A stretch of DNA of 64,000 nt from Reticulitermes speratus (Eukaryota > Arthropoda > Insecta > Blattodea > Rhinotermitidae): assembly GCA_021186555.1 (NCBI GenBank), contig JAJKFL010000427.1, forward strand, positions 18,004,505 through 18,068,504, read 5' to 3'. This document shows positions 1-10,074 of this stretch, in pieces; the first letter of the stretch is position 1, and every line of letters starts with the position of its first letter. The notes under the pieces were generated by a model. That model saw only the letters and a list, made by a program, of their open reading frames with translations, searched no databases and was not told the origin of the DNA. The position numbers and the translations under genes are program-made.

Positions 1-40
1 TGTTTCGGCTAGTAACCAGCCATTTTAAAGTCAACTCCAG
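1..40 (-). ncRNA. Possible hammerhead-like fragment at window edge
   Basis: On the minus strand a stem II-like hairpin (GGCT...AGCC) is followed by GAAACA, as in the ribozyme arms elsewhere in this window. The expected CTGANGA box is replaced by an A/T-rich string, and the rest lies outside the window. It is at best a decayed arm of the same repeat type. Confidence 0.3.
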
Positions 41-45
41 ACACT

Positions 46-669
46 TTCTGTCTTAAATCTAAGAACGTTGAACATAACGTATTAAAATATTAACTTTTAA
101 ATTCTGTTTTCTTTTTGTGATTCACTGTATTACAAACGTAAATTTGTCAGATTGCTATAGTCAAGAAATTCAACAAGGTGTTTGTTGACTAAACTAATTA
201 AAACGAACTGTTAAAGAGAATACAACATGTAAACGTAAAAGTTATAAGAATGTAAAAATTGTAGAAAGTGTATGGAGATGAAAATGTTTTTGAAAAGTCA
301 ATGCGTGTTTTGTCCAGCATAGAACCAGCAGGTTGTATTACGTAACGAAGGGTGTAATTGTTTTTCTGCTTGGCGATGCATTCATTGGTTTTGGTTACTG
401 TTATCGCCTGTGTTTGTGTTGGCTGCTAATTCTACACACAGAAAGTTTTGTTTACCTTTAAAACCGCCCGATTTTCGGAAAACACGCAAAACTGGCTGTC
501 AAAGAATGCAGCTTTACCAATATGGCGGCTGGTCACAACAGGCATCTTATGGTATAAGGATTTAGTTCTTCTGTTTCGTGCAAGATTGCAGCACCGATTG
601 CCTCGAGGTGGTATCCGAACTTACCACACCCAACCGATAATCTCCTCCCTTCGTCTACTGTCTTAAGCA
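46..669. other. No recognisable feature
   Basis: A/T-rich sequence with scattered stops in all frames. I see no repeat, RNA or coding signal. Confidence 0.5.
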
Positions 670-1030
670 TTTTAGGCGCGTTCGCAAGTCGCACAGAGCG
701 CCTATTACCTTCGTCATGTTCGTCCGTCTGTCCGCATGTATCGACGTGGCTGCCACTGGACGGATTTACATGAAATTTGATATTGGGGACTTCATTGAAA
801 TTCTGTGGAGAAGTTTCAAATTTGATTAAAGTCAGGTAGAAATATCGGGCACTTTACATGAACAGCAGTGTACGTTTTATTATTGCCGGCGACATTAATT
901 CGCCATGAAAGTGCTGTCTTCTTCCGAAATGGTATCAGGCTGTTAGAATATCCGAGGACGTATAAAACATTACGCGAACGCGCCACAGTGTTACGTTATA
1001 TGTACATTGCCTGTCTTGTCGTGTATGAAC
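670..1030 (+). repeat. Dispersed repeat D1, copy 1
   Basis: This stretch resembles 62090-62650 in the same order and orientation. Shared landmarks are TTTTAGGC, TTCGTCATGT..GTCTGTC, the CACTGGACGGATTT block, the TACTTTACATGAA block (ACTTTACATGAA here), and CGCGAACG followed by CTGTCTTGT near the end. No long reading frame survives, so the class is unknown; it looks like an old interspersed element. Confidence 0.6.
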
Positions 1031-1090
1031 TTCGGAATAGCATAAAACACAGTCTCTGGGTCGAGATTCGAACCCCGTACCTCCTTAATA

Positions 1091-1294
1091 AAAAGGTAAA
1101 GTTCTCCCTAGAACAGGCCACGAAGGCCCAGAGGGGGAGTAGAGGTATAGCTCTACTCTTTCTTTAACCTCGGCGCTAGATGGGGGTGGGTGGTCAACGC
1201 CACGCCCCGGCCGCTTTACCCCCGGGAATGACCCGGTTCCCATTGTACAGGAGGCTGGGTGGGCCTCAGGGCCGGTCTGGACGGCTGCGGAAAA
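1091..1294 (-). mobile_element. SINE family A, 5'-truncated, with target duplication
   Basis: The 3' body of the tRNA-derived SINE here called family A lies on the minus strand: the AAAGGTAAAG tail is at the left, followed by the CCCAGAGGGGGAGTAGAGG block, the CCCCGGCCGCTTTACCCCC block and the GGAGGCTGGGTGGGCC block. The tRNA-like head is missing. It is flanked by a 13-bp direct repeat, TACCTCCTTAATA, at 1078-1090 and 1295-1307, the target-site duplication. An exact duplication points to a fairly recent insertion. It landed beside a tRNA-like B-box (GATTCGAACCCC at 1065-1076). Confidence 0.88.
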
Positions 1295-1310
1295 TACCTC
1301 CTTAATATGA

Positions 1311-1734
1311 AGTGCCACTGTTGAGGACTTGACAGTGACATTCTGCGTCTTGTGGATGGTTGCAGATGAAGTCCTAACAAGACGATACTGCTGGTCCATG
1401 CGAAGATCGAAATTAAAAAATTCTAATGGATGAAATTAAAGATGGCTCGGTCCGTGGTCCGTGTTATGTGTTTGTTTCAGACAATTATTCCCATTTCTGT
1501 GACATTCCAAGTTTCGACGTCGGCAGTTATGAAGACTGCTTTGTTTTGGGATGTGACGACATGTGTCTCGGTATGCAGTCGACAAGGTTTCAGAGGAACT
1601 GAACCCTGATGTTTCTCAGAAATGTCTCTTCCTATGTACCAGACTGCAACACGTTGTCATATCCCGGAAGACCACATGATGAACTATAATTTTTGTTATA
1701 ATAGACCTCTGCTTGGGGGATCTAGAAGTTGATG
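1311..1734. other. No recognisable feature
   Basis: I see no coding or repeat signal in this stretch. Confidence 0.5.
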
Positions 1735-1930
1735 CGAAGGTGGTATGAAAATGGATCTTCAAGAAGTGAGGTTCTTGAAGAGTGGGCTGGATTCATGTGA
1801 CTGATGACTGTGTCGTATAGCGGGTTTCTGTGAAAGTGGTAATGGACCTTTGGGTTCTAGATACGTCGGGAAGTTTCTTTACCGGCTAATCGATTATCAG
1901 CTTGTCAGTATGGAAGGGATTCCTTTAATT
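1735..1930 (+). mobile_element. LINE 3'-end fragment
   Basis: Decayed tail of a non-LTR retrotransposon. Word order matches the other LINE tails in the window: a GATCTTCAAGAAGTGAGG block, then GCGGGTTTCTGTGAAAGTGG, then TGGACCTTTGGGTTC, then GGGAAGTTTCTTTACC. In the better copies these encode the end of the reverse-transcriptase ORF (..WRALVN.VMNLRVP-stop). Stops interrupt it here. The clade is uncertain (RTE/CR1/Jockey-like). Confidence 0.6.
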
Positions 1931-1934
1931 TACA

Positions 1935-2040
1935 ATAGTGTGTCAGTGGCGGGTTTCTGTGAACATGGTTATGCGCCTTTGGGTCGTGCATAAGTCGGGA
2001 AATTCTCTACCGGTTAATCGAATATCATCTTATAAGTTTT
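1935..2040 (+). mobile_element. Second adjacent LINE 3'-end fragment
   Basis: The terminal block of the preceding fragment recurs about 120 bp downstream (GTGGCGGGTTTCTGTGAAC .. GGGAAATTCTCTACCGG). It is either a second truncated insertion or a tandem duplication of the LINE tail. Confidence 0.55.
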
Positions 2041-2059
2041 AAAACATTCGCGGCGACAT

Positions 2060-2241
2060 GATTCAATATAGTCTTCTCGGGCCATCAGTTGCGTTAATTG
2101 GTTTAAATATAACGTTTCGGGGACTGGCTCCGTCCCCATCCTCAGTTCTGCCTGAGAATGGGGACGGAGCCAGTCCCCGAAACGTTGTACTCGTATTTAA
2201 ACGAGTTAACGCGGCTGATGGCCCGAGAAGACTATATTGAA
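2060..2241. mobile_element. Short foldback element with hammerhead-like cores
   Basis: An inverted repeat of about 90 bp per arm with almost no spacer. The outer ends are ATTCAATATAGTCTTCTC and its complement, and the inner ends meet at 2150. Each arm holds an outward-facing hammerhead-like core with stem II GGGGAC..GTCCCC followed by GAAACGTT. The minus-strand arm has CTGAGGA (compatible with CTGANGA); the plus-strand arm has CTGAGAA, which departs from the consensus. Stem I pairing is poor, so activity is doubtful. Confidence 0.6.
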
Positions 2242-2246
2242 TATCA

Positions 2247-2571
2247 TCTTGTCAAGGAGGATTCTGTACCAAGGACCTGGTGTAATATTATTCATGTCAT
2301 ACAATTCTGTACACAATTACAGTATCTAGCGAAGGACTTCTGGCAGGTAAAAATCGGTAATGGATGAATAGGGTTTAAGTGACTTAAAAATGTGAAACTT
2401 ATTTATATGCAGTGTATTACTTGCGTTGTGCAGTAAGCCTTTTTGTACTGCGATTACGCTCTGTCTGTGTCGCGGCAAGAAGCTGCACAACATTGATGCT
2501 TGCAGCCCCGCGGACGAACGCGATGACCTGCGTGTGTGTGCGTCTGAGACGTAAATGGAGACTCATATATA
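2247..2571. other. No recognisable feature
   Basis: Unassigned sequence with a short TG-rich stretch near 2530-2545. Confidence 0.5.
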
Positions 2572-2782
2572 CAGGATGATCTATTTAAAACCGTAGCTAA
2601 ATACAGGATACTGTATTTCATATATCTCCTTAACAATAAAACATGTGACTTCATAGAATATTCTGTATGTGTCCTCCAGTGTTGTGAATACATGCACCAG
2701 ACCTCTTACAGTGTTTAGAGGGTCGCGTGTAAAGATTTTCCGCCGTGATACTATTAGGTTTCGTATTAAATGGACCATTCTG
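2572..2782. mobile_element. Mariner-type MITE
   Basis: A 211-bp element with imperfect terminal inverted repeats of about 25 bp: CAGGATGATCTATTTAAAA at the left, and CAGAATGGTCCATTTAATA read inward on the minus strand at the right. It is flanked by TA on both sides (2570-2571 and 2783-2784), the target of the Tc1/mariner superfamily. A 65-residue minus-strand frame fills it, but I recognise no transposase domain. Non-autonomous. Confidence 0.72.
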
Positions 2783-2784
2783 TA

Positions 2785-5127
2785 TATACGAATGGTTAAT
2801 TAGTCTATCAGCGTTATTGTGGTTGTGATACGGTTACTGTGGATTATATCTATTGAATGAGTATTTGTTATGTGATATAAACGGAAATTATATTTCCAAA
2901 TGATTAAGTTGGTGTTTGAATGATTGTTAAGCTGGATTCTGATTCTGTAATTATCGGTAAATGATATATATATATGTATATAATGTGACTAGCTATAAAT
3001 TCTGGTCCGCTGATGTGAATATATTAATTAGTTACAGTTTCAACAGACTGTATTTGTTGAGATGGTTAGAGCCAGGGGTCAACAAATACTGTCTCGGTTC
3101 GCCTCTGAGACAAATTCTACCGCCCAGACAATTCTCCACACTGTTTATATTTCTGCCCCTGATATTATGAACTTGTATACAAGTTATCGTCTATCATTCC
3201 ACGTCTGTGGAGAAACCAAAAAAAAAAATGAGAGCGGGAGAGAATATTGTGAATGAATTCAAACAGACTGTTTAATTTGTCGGCCTTGATTTTCCAGTCG
3301 TCACGCACTAAGTTTGACTGGATATTTTGAACCCTGGTTAAAGCATTATCTACTGGTGCATGAAGCTTCTTAACATGAGCCACTACAATGAATGTTAAGT
3401 TTCTTACGTAACGTGAATACAGTGTCGTTTAGTTCTGTCACTGGTCATTTGTCAGCAATAAACACGTTTTGGTAACGTCAGTTCTCTCCGCTCTGGGTAC
3501 CATTTATTGTAGCTACATGTTTTGGTACAGTTTGATGTAGCTGCGTGACAACAGTGTTCCACAGTTACTTCGCTCTGTTTCGCTGTTTCCCTTTGTCTTC
3601 CAGAGGAACACATTTTTATTGTGTCATGAAAACTGTTTTGTCTGTGTTTGTTCCTCTTGTACCGTTACCTCTTCTCACGTTTTATTCTGTTCTCTCATTT
3701 CATTGCTCTTTTTCTTTCACCTCTCCTTCATTTCATCATCGATCTCAGGCGTCCTGTTATCTCCTGTCCCTCTCCTTCCTGTTTGGGGATCATGTAATAA
3801 ACTTTTTCTTAGAAAATGACGTGGATGAGAAAAATGACGGTTTGAGAAAGAAAAACATGCTCAGGGTTTTGTGAACTATACTGAGGCTACAGAAGGAAGT
3901 CCCGTGAATGGAGGGGACGATGATGCTGGAAGCCTTTCACCCAGCACCCTCTGGCCTGTATCAGTTAGCACAGTTCCCCTGTTGCTAAAGTTTCACGTGG
4001 CTGTCACTACCAACAACATGAACAGAATGGCCAGAGGACTGGAGGGAGATAAGGGAAGTATGCTGGAGGAAGGGAGATGTGCAGAGAGTCGATCCATAGG
4101 ACTTCTTTCCATGGCCTCAGTATAGTGGTGTACCCTTATCAGGTGGCTGTTATTAGTGTCGCTGATACACAGTGTTGAGCTGCAGATTTTCGTGCTTATT
4201 TCCTCAACACAGACTTGACAATACACGTTCAACAATGACAGAAAGAATACAGCCGCATGGTAATTATGCGTCACGAACTGTATAAATAGTGTGTTAATAT
4301 AATATAGATGTCGCTTATGTATAATAATATATTTCACCACATGAAGAAGAAAAACATTGTACGTTTGTGGACCACTACTACAACGCTACTTTTATACAGT
4401 TTTGTACTCTGATGTATGATAATAAAATACCATAAACAGATCGCAGTTTTCTGTAAATCCTGATCCTGTCCACGCTGTATCCTGTGCCATAGTTTGTGTT
4501 AACAGGGTTAACCTGTTGAAGTCTCGTGAGAGGTAAGAAAGCACAGTAGGCGGAAAGAGGAACTTATTTCGGGGTGAGAAGGAGCATCACTTTGCTAGAA
4601 GGTTCCTGGGCTTTGCCCCCTCGTCCTTCTGTTAAGAATAGCATGAAAGTGAAGACATCAGAAGGTTTTGTCTTGAAGTAGGTGCAGGAGACTTTTTATT
4701 TTCTAATTAATGTTTAAGTGCATAGTTTGGAAAGAAAATTTCCTGGTGGGGAGGGCAAGGAATTTAATTAGGTTAAATGGAGTTGACTGATGAGAAGCAT
4801 GCAGTAGCAAACTGAGACTTGAGAACCATTTCAAAATTTCCTTGAAGACGGAGGAAAACTGAGAAAACGTGTCGCAGGGCCGTCCGGATGCACTTGGAAC
4901 CTACTCAGCAGTCTAGCAGACAACAGAATGTAAAGTCCTTCCCCTCCCCAAGTTCCTGTAACGTGTGTTGTTGCTTTATTGCTAATTAAAAACTGAATCT
5001 GTCATTGTAATCCGAAGTACATGTAAATTGGGTTCCTGCCTCATGGAAAACACAGCTTATTTTTAGAAGAAGCCATCTGGTTAGAACAAATCTAAGGCTA
5101 TTAAGCAAACCTAAGTTTTATCAAGCT
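2785..5127. other. No recognisable feature
   Basis: Long A/T-rich stretch. Frames of up to 115 residues occur around 3545-4340, but they overlap on both strands, are low-complexity (Ser/Phe/Leu-rich) and show no motif, so I do not call a gene. Confidence 0.45.
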
Positions 5128-5270
5128 CAGGATAGGGACAGGTGGCGGGCTCTTGTGAGTGCGGTAATGAACCTTCGGGTTCCACAAAACGCGGGGAATT
5201 TCTTGACTAGCTGACGACCTGTTAGCTTCTCAAGAAGGACTCTGCTCCATGGAGTTAGTTAGTTAGTCAT
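5128..5270 (+). mobile_element. LINE 3' end with short tandem tail
   Basis: Reads ..[18 protein letters not shown] followed by a few residues, a stop and a short 3' UTR (GAAGGACTCTGCTCCATGG). It ends in TTAG repeats (GTTAGTTAGTTAG), consistent with a LINE that ends in a tetranucleotide repeat rather than poly(A). 5'-truncated. Confidence 0.8.
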
Positions 5271-5750
5271 CTGGTTAGTGTTTGTAGGGCAGTAGTTGCC
5301 TCCAGTCTTTAAATTACATGCAGTGGATACACTATGTCAAAGTTACCGACGTTAAGAAGGTGGTACGTATAGTTACCGCTGTGATTGTTTTAAATTGCGC
5401 AGATCTCAACGCAACAGCAATCGATGGTTACGGATCCAGCACAAAACCCACTTTTCTCTCTCCCGTTTGGCGCGTTCTCTGCCGTTTGTTTGAGCCTTCC
5501 TGATGATTGTGATCTCCCTTGCTTTTCCATGACATGCTTCTGTCATCACTGTAATTTGAGTTCGTCTGTTATAACAGGGGTGAGCAGTTTGCATGGGTTT
5601 GGTACAAAATGACTGCAGGTAGGAGAAACATTCTGACGTCAGGACTTACGAAGTAGAATGATCAAGTTTTTGCGCTCTCCGAGCGAAGTATATAAGAGTT
5701 GCGTTTGCAGTAATGCTTCATAAGCTTGCTGGCCTTGTATTCCTTTGTTC
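5271..5750. other. No recognisable feature
   Basis: I see no coding or repeat signal. Confidence 0.5.
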
Positions 5751-5845
5751 AGATAACTCCCTGATGATGGCACCTCGGTGCCGAAACATGTAGGAGTTTT
5801 ATACTTTCTTTTGAATGCATTTTATTAAATACATGAGTTGGTTAA
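5751..5845 (+). mobile_element. Solo arm of hammerhead-bearing repeat
   Basis: A single arm in plus orientation: ribozyme at 5755-5798, then about 35 A/T-rich bases, ending in ACATGAGTTGGTT. That end matches the outer ends of the foldbacks at 34.7 and 55.0 kb (GAGTTGGT, TTGTTGGTAC). No inverted partner is nearby. Likely a remnant of a Penelope-like terminal repeat (inference). Confidence 0.7.
5755..5798 (+). ncRNA. Hammerhead ribozyme, intact core (type I)
   Basis: All parts of a type I hammerhead are visible. Stem I is AACTCC (5755-5760) paired with GGAGTT (5793-5798), 6 bp. The core CTGATGA is at 5761-5767. Stem II is GGCACC-TC-GGTGCC, 6 bp without mismatch. GAAA follows at 5783-5786, then stem III. 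The predicted cleavage triplet GTA ends at 5792. Stem III is only the self-complementary ACATGT, with no room for a loop, as in the minimal hammerheads reported from Penelope-like elements, which cleave as dimers. One extra U lies between CTGATGA and stem II. Activity is predicted, not shown. Confidence 0.85.
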
Positions 5846-5871
5846 TATATTAATCCTGCTACTTGTGATAT

Positions 5872-6239
5872 AAATGTACTGCACGGCTGCCAACTGCCGA
5901 TACTTGTATAAATGTACTGCAAGGCTGCCAACTGCCGATACTTGCATGTACTGCAAGGCTGCCAACTGCCGATAATTGTATAAATGTACTGCAAGGCTGC
6001 CAACTGCTGATACTTGTATAAATGTACTGCAAGGCTGCCAACAGCCGATACTTGTATGTACTGCAAGGCTGGCAACTGCCGATACTTGTATAAATGTACT
6101 GCAAGGCTGCCAACTGCTGATACTTGTATAAATGTACTGCAAGGCTGCCAACTGCCGATACTTGTATGTACTGCAAGGCTGCCAACTGCCGATACTTGTA
6201 TAAATGTACTGCAAGGCTGCCAACTGCTGATACTTGTAT
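5872..6239. repeat. Minisatellite with higher-order 38+38+34 unit
   Basis: Ten tandem copies of GTACTGCAAGGCTGCCAACT-containing monomers of two lengths: 38 bp (A, begins AAATGTACTG) and 34 bp (B, lacking the first four bases AAAT). The order is A A B A A B A A B A, so the array is built from a 110-bp AAB unit repeated 3.3 times (7x38 + 3x34 = 368 bp). Because lengths mix, all frames stay open on the minus strand and overlapping frames of up to 192 residues appear; I regard these as artefacts. Confidence 0.93.
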
Positions 6240-7084
6240 AAATATCCGGCATCGTCCGACTTTCTAAGCTTAGCTGCTGAGAGTGTCGTTAAATAGCCAC
6301 AGAAAGTAATAAACCAGTAGATAAGTAAAGAAAGGGAAGTCACTATTCGATTTCTGGCAATATTAATTCTTATTAATAGCCGCAGCACTCTAAGATCTGA
6401 CATTGTAACCCTTCTAACCGCTCGTCACATCGTTTGGGTCTTCCCCGTGGGGCATCTAAAAGTTTTCTGCCGTTACGTGCAGGTCACATACACGTTAGTG
6501 CAGCTTAAATTTCCGACATGGTAGTCGAGACATGTCGACGCTGGTCTGCGGTATTAACTTGCGTTTAGCCGCTGTAATGGAATGTAATTATACAGAGACG
6601 CTGTCTTGTTGCAGTCGGAAGGTATTTTTTATGTTTAAATACCACGTTTCTTGTCAAAAAAAATGAGTTAACGGAGTTTAGTCCTTTAGGAAACGGAACT
6701 TCTTCATTTCAAAATAAGTCCTTGATCTAAACCGCCAAGTCATGCATGTTAGTATTCAAGAGCTGGTTGTAGTTAACGTGTATGGGCAAGAGATGACAGC
6801 AATGAAGTCGAACTTCGTGTTCACCTTTACCAGAAAAGGTCATAGCACACCTCTAGATGGCAGCACCGCTTAATGTTTATTGCTACCTCAATTTTAGTGC
6901 CTTAGTATGATGTAACAGTCTTACCGCAAGTTTTAAATTTACTGAGCTTAGTTATTTTTGAAGAGGTTTGTTTTCAGTGGCAAAAAATGTTGCACATGCG
7001 CAGAACGTTTTTTTCTGGGTTGACGCCTACCGCGGTGTGAGAGAGAGGATTTGCCATTTTGTGTATGAATTACTTTTGTGTGTT
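6240..7084. other. No recognisable feature
   Basis: I see no coding or repeat signal. Confidence 0.5.
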
Positions 7085-7316
7085 AGGTAACGACTGGCGG
7101 CTCTGTCGGTAAAGCGAGTCGCTAAAGGCTAGACGGTCCGGGGTTCGAGTCCCGGTAGGGGCGAGATTTTCCGGATACATACTGACCGGCCCCGAGACCC
7201 ACCCAGCCTCCTGTATAATGGTACCGGGTTTCTTTCCCTGGGGTAAAGCGACCGGGGCGTGACGTTGACCACCCTCCCCATTTAGTGTCGAGGTATTGAG
7301 TATGGGAGAGCTATAC
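7085..7316 (+). mobile_element. SINE family A, near full length
   Basis: tRNA-like head with a B-box (GGGTTCGAGTCCC at about 7141-7153), then the family body: ACCGGCCCCGAGACCCACC, CAGCCTCCTGTATAATGG and GGGGTAAAGCGACCGGGGC. The 3' end is shortened. The head makes it a candidate RNA polymerase III template. Confidence 0.82.
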
Positions 7317-7520
7317 ATGTACCAGTCCTCTGTGCCAGCTTGGCAAGTTAACGGAATAGCCGTTAGTTAACGACGCTGTCAGTTGCTGGCTGGCAGCTGC
7401 CGTTGCTGCTGGATTCGTTAACCATCTGCGACACTGCTGCTGCTAAAGCCTCTTCATCCTGCTATCGTCTGTGCTTCCATCTCTGGCTGTGTTCTGGTAA
7501 GTAAACTTCTTTTCATTCTT

Positions 7521-7762
7521 TTTTTTTTCATGGTGCAACAGCCCCTAGTGGGCCAGGGCCTGCTCATTATCGAGGCTTCACGATCACACTCGGTAGGACT
7601 CCTCTGGACGAGTGACCAGCCCGACGCAGAGACTTCTACTTGACAACACACAACACTCACAAGAAACAGACATCCATGCCTCGGAGGGATTCGAACCCAC
7701 AATCCTAAAAAGCGAGAGGCCGCAGACCCACGACTTAAACGGCGCGGCCACCGGGATCGGCC
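7521..7762 (-). mobile_element. SINE family B with 12-bp target duplication
   Basis: Complete minus-strand copy of the second SINE family: poly(T) at the left (the 3' A-tail), the body with the TGTGTTGTCA-type block inverted, and a tRNA-like head ending in GGCCACCGGGATCGG. It is flanked by exact CTTTTCATTCTT at 7509-7520 and 7763-7774, a target-site duplication typical of LINE-mediated insertion. Recent. Confidence 0.92.
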
Positions 7763-7774
7763 CTTTTCATTCTT

Positions 7775-8794
7775 ACGCAATCTAACATACGCAGCAGTAA
7801 GAAGTTTGTCTTGTAAAAGTGGATGTATGCTGACATTCAGACATTTTTCTCTCTTTTGTCTTTATATGGTGGACACAAATAAGACACAAAGCTGTTTGGT
7901 ACGAGGTCATTTGAAAGACCTGATTGTTAGGACTAGTGTTACAATATTTCTTACGGAAATATTATAATAGTATTGTATAGTATGAAGATTTGTATGGAGG
8001 TAGATCATAAACACATTTACATGTTGTGTATGAAAATGTTTTGATGTTAACAGTGACTAACGCAATACATTAGTGTAATCTTTATTGGTGGAAATTATAT
8101 ACAGCATAGAACACTGAAGTAAGTTAAAATTAATTCGTAGTTCCAGTTAGCGTGTCTAGATGTGGAGAGTAGCCGCAAATATATTAACTTGCAGAAGCCG
8201 ACAAGGGGTAGTCCTCCGGCATGCTATGAAATATAACACAGCATCTGACACTTGCGAGCCTCTTCTGGTCATTCATATCCCACACAAAACAGAGCAATTT
8301 TTGAGCAGCTGAGCGACAGTTAGCTTCTCGAACTTCACGGAGCCCCGCCATATAAATCGAAGATTTTTAAAGGGAGTTGGCGTCATTACTCCCGTAACTT
8401 CCTGCAGACAGTGTCTCAGTTCGTCAGCGATTGGAGTCAGTTGGCTAAGGCTTGGACGACTGAGGTCAAGAGGTACGACAGGCCTTCTTCTCGGACCCCT
8501 TGATGTAGGCAATACGTTACACACACTCCCCGACTTAACGCAATTGTTACGTCATGGAAGGTGGGGCGCAGGTCGAAATTGAGTGCAGGTATTATGATCA
8601 AATATGTATGTACATAAACTTAATGTTCTGTATGTATATAGTAGACAGTCCAGTTGAAATGCAAACTGCAACGCACTGGAACCTGATCGGCCGCAGCGTT
8701 ACCGCCCCGTCGGTAATTTTATCGCCCTGCAATATCCTTCCTCATATACTTAATAGTATACATGTTCCGTGCAGTTGCTTTATACGAGTATATG
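7775..8794. other. No recognisable feature
   Basis: Unassigned sequence. A minus-strand frame at 8273-8524 shows no motif. Confidence 0.45.
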
Positions 8795-8837
8795 TAAGTT
8801 TTTTACGACCAACCACTGCACAATAAATTTATTTTTA

Positions 8838-8885
8838 CACTCCTACATGTTTCGGCTGACTATCTCAGCCATCATCAGGCAGTCA
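8838..8885 (-). ncRNA. Hammerhead ribozyme, left arm of foldback 1
   Basis: Minus strand: CTGATGA, stem II GGCTGA-GATAG-TCAGCC (6 bp), GAAA, self-complementary ACATGT, cleavage triplet GTA, then GGAGTG. Stem I pairs ACTGC with GGAGT with one G-G mismatch. The catalytic core is intact. Confidence 0.75.
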
Positions 8886-9274
8886 ACGTACACAGACATT
8901 TGTAGCGTATATCGTGTGTCTGAATGGTAAATGTCGTAGTCACTGATTTTACAGTTTAAAATACATATGTTAAAATGCAGTATGTTATTACGTAAAATCA
9001 GTCTCCAAACATGTCTCTCAACCAAGTCCAGGTTTTGTACGGTGGAGACCCCTGACTGTCACTACAGAGATATTACCTAAGAAGTAAACAACCAGGTACT
9101 ACAACCAGAGGTCTCCACCGTTCAAAACCTGGACTTGGTTGAGAGACATGTTTGGAGACTGATTTTACGTAATAACATACTGTATTTTAACATATGTATT
9201 GTAATCTGTAAAATCTGTGACTACGACATTTACCATTCAGACACACGATATACGCTGCAAATGTCTGTGTACGT

Positions 9275-9324
9275 TGACTGCCTGATGATGGCTGAAATAG
9301 TGAGCCGAAACATGTAGGAGTGTA
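9275..9324 (+). ncRNA. Hammerhead ribozyme, right arm of foldback 1
   Basis: Plus strand: CTGATGA, stem II of 4 bp (GGCT..AGCC) with a larger loop than in the left arm, GAAA, ACATGT, GTA, GGAGTG. The core is intact; stem II is weakened compared with the other arm. Confidence 0.72.
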
Positions 9325-9365
9325 AAAATAAATGTATTGTGCAGTGGTTGGTCGTAAAAAGAACT

Positions 9366-9809
9366 CACATATTCTTCGTCTCATTGTGCTTTTATTCCCG
9401 CAAGGAACAAAAAATTCGACACGCCTTTAAAAAATGCCACCATTTGACTTGTCTTTACATTTCTAACAGCCGGGTAAGTCGGAGAGTGTCTGTGCTTGGA
9501 GACGTTGAGAACCGCTTACCCAATGACGCAGCTTCATATCCGTCAAGAATGAAATCCTGTAACCACACCAATATGAAACCCTCAGAACTCGAATGGAAGT
9601 TCGTATTTGTTGTAAATAATGCATGTAAAGGAGCTAACGTTTGTTGATTAGCACTAATACGTTTTTTTTATCTCACTCGTCTTTGTGACAATATTCAGGA
9701 AAACAAATTACGTTATACCTCATTCTCCTGTACAGTAATTTTCTGAATCTGTGCATTACCTTTCAGAGAGGTTTGATGGATTTTTTTTACTGCCCTATTC
9801 ACATTACAC
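9366..9809. other. No recognisable feature
   Basis: I see no coding or repeat signal. Confidence 0.5.
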
Positions 9810-9935
9810 GCCGAGTCCAGTGGCTGCGCGGTCTAAGGTGTCTTTCTGCGGCTGTTGTTGTCATGTAGAGGCCTGTGCCACGGGCTGATCACTCGTCCAG
9901 AGGAGTCCTACCGAGTGTGGCGTGTCTGACAGTGA
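9810..9935 (+). mobile_element. SINE family B, internally deleted
   Basis: The head start (CAGTGGCTGCGCGGTCTAAG) is joined directly to the body (TGTAGAGGCCTGTGCCACGG .. GAGTCCTACCGAGTGTGG). The B-box part is missing. Confidence 0.75.
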
Positions 9936-9949
9936 TCATAATAAATTGC

Positions 9950-10074
9950 AGTTGTTTCCATGCATATCGTAAGCAGTTAGTCTTGGCAACAGATGTAGTG
10001 TGTCATCTGTGAGGCAGACACAGTGTTTGTAAATATTATTTAGATGAACGTCGTGTTGCACAGGGTTAAATAGC
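9950..10074 (-). repeat. Dispersed repeat family C fragment
   Basis: Aligns with 20640-20775 in the same orientation: AGTGTGTC.TCTGTGA, then A/T-rich sequence, then ATTTAGA.GAAC.TC. This is the reverse orientation of the copy at 10935-11225. No coding remnant is visible. Confidence 0.5.

Larger units (their letters stand above)
8795..9364. mobile_element. Foldback element 1 with two outward hammerheads
   Basis: Inverted arms of about 255 bp (8795-9050 and 9110-9364) around a spacer of about 59 bp. The outer ends read TACGACCAACCACTGCACAA and its complement. Each arm carries a hammerhead motif facing outward. The two near-identical 60-residue frames on opposite strands (8843-9025 minus, 9135-9317 plus) arise from the inverted arms and are not taken as genes. 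The outer end resembles those of foldbacks 2-4 (ACCAAC..TGCAC). Probably two head-to-head Penelope-type terminal repeats (inference). Confidence 0.85.

Noticed and set aside
3545-4340. Cluster of 84-115-residue frames on both strands
   Set aside because: Overlapping on opposite strands, compositionally biased, no motif or splice context.
5825-6403. 192-residue minus-strand repeat protein
   Set aside because: Minisatellite with mixed 38/34-bp monomers; several overlapping frames are open at once.
8843-9317. Two copies of a 60-residue protein on opposite strands
   Set aside because: Both come from the inverted arms of foldback 1 and include the ribozyme; no independent coding evidence.
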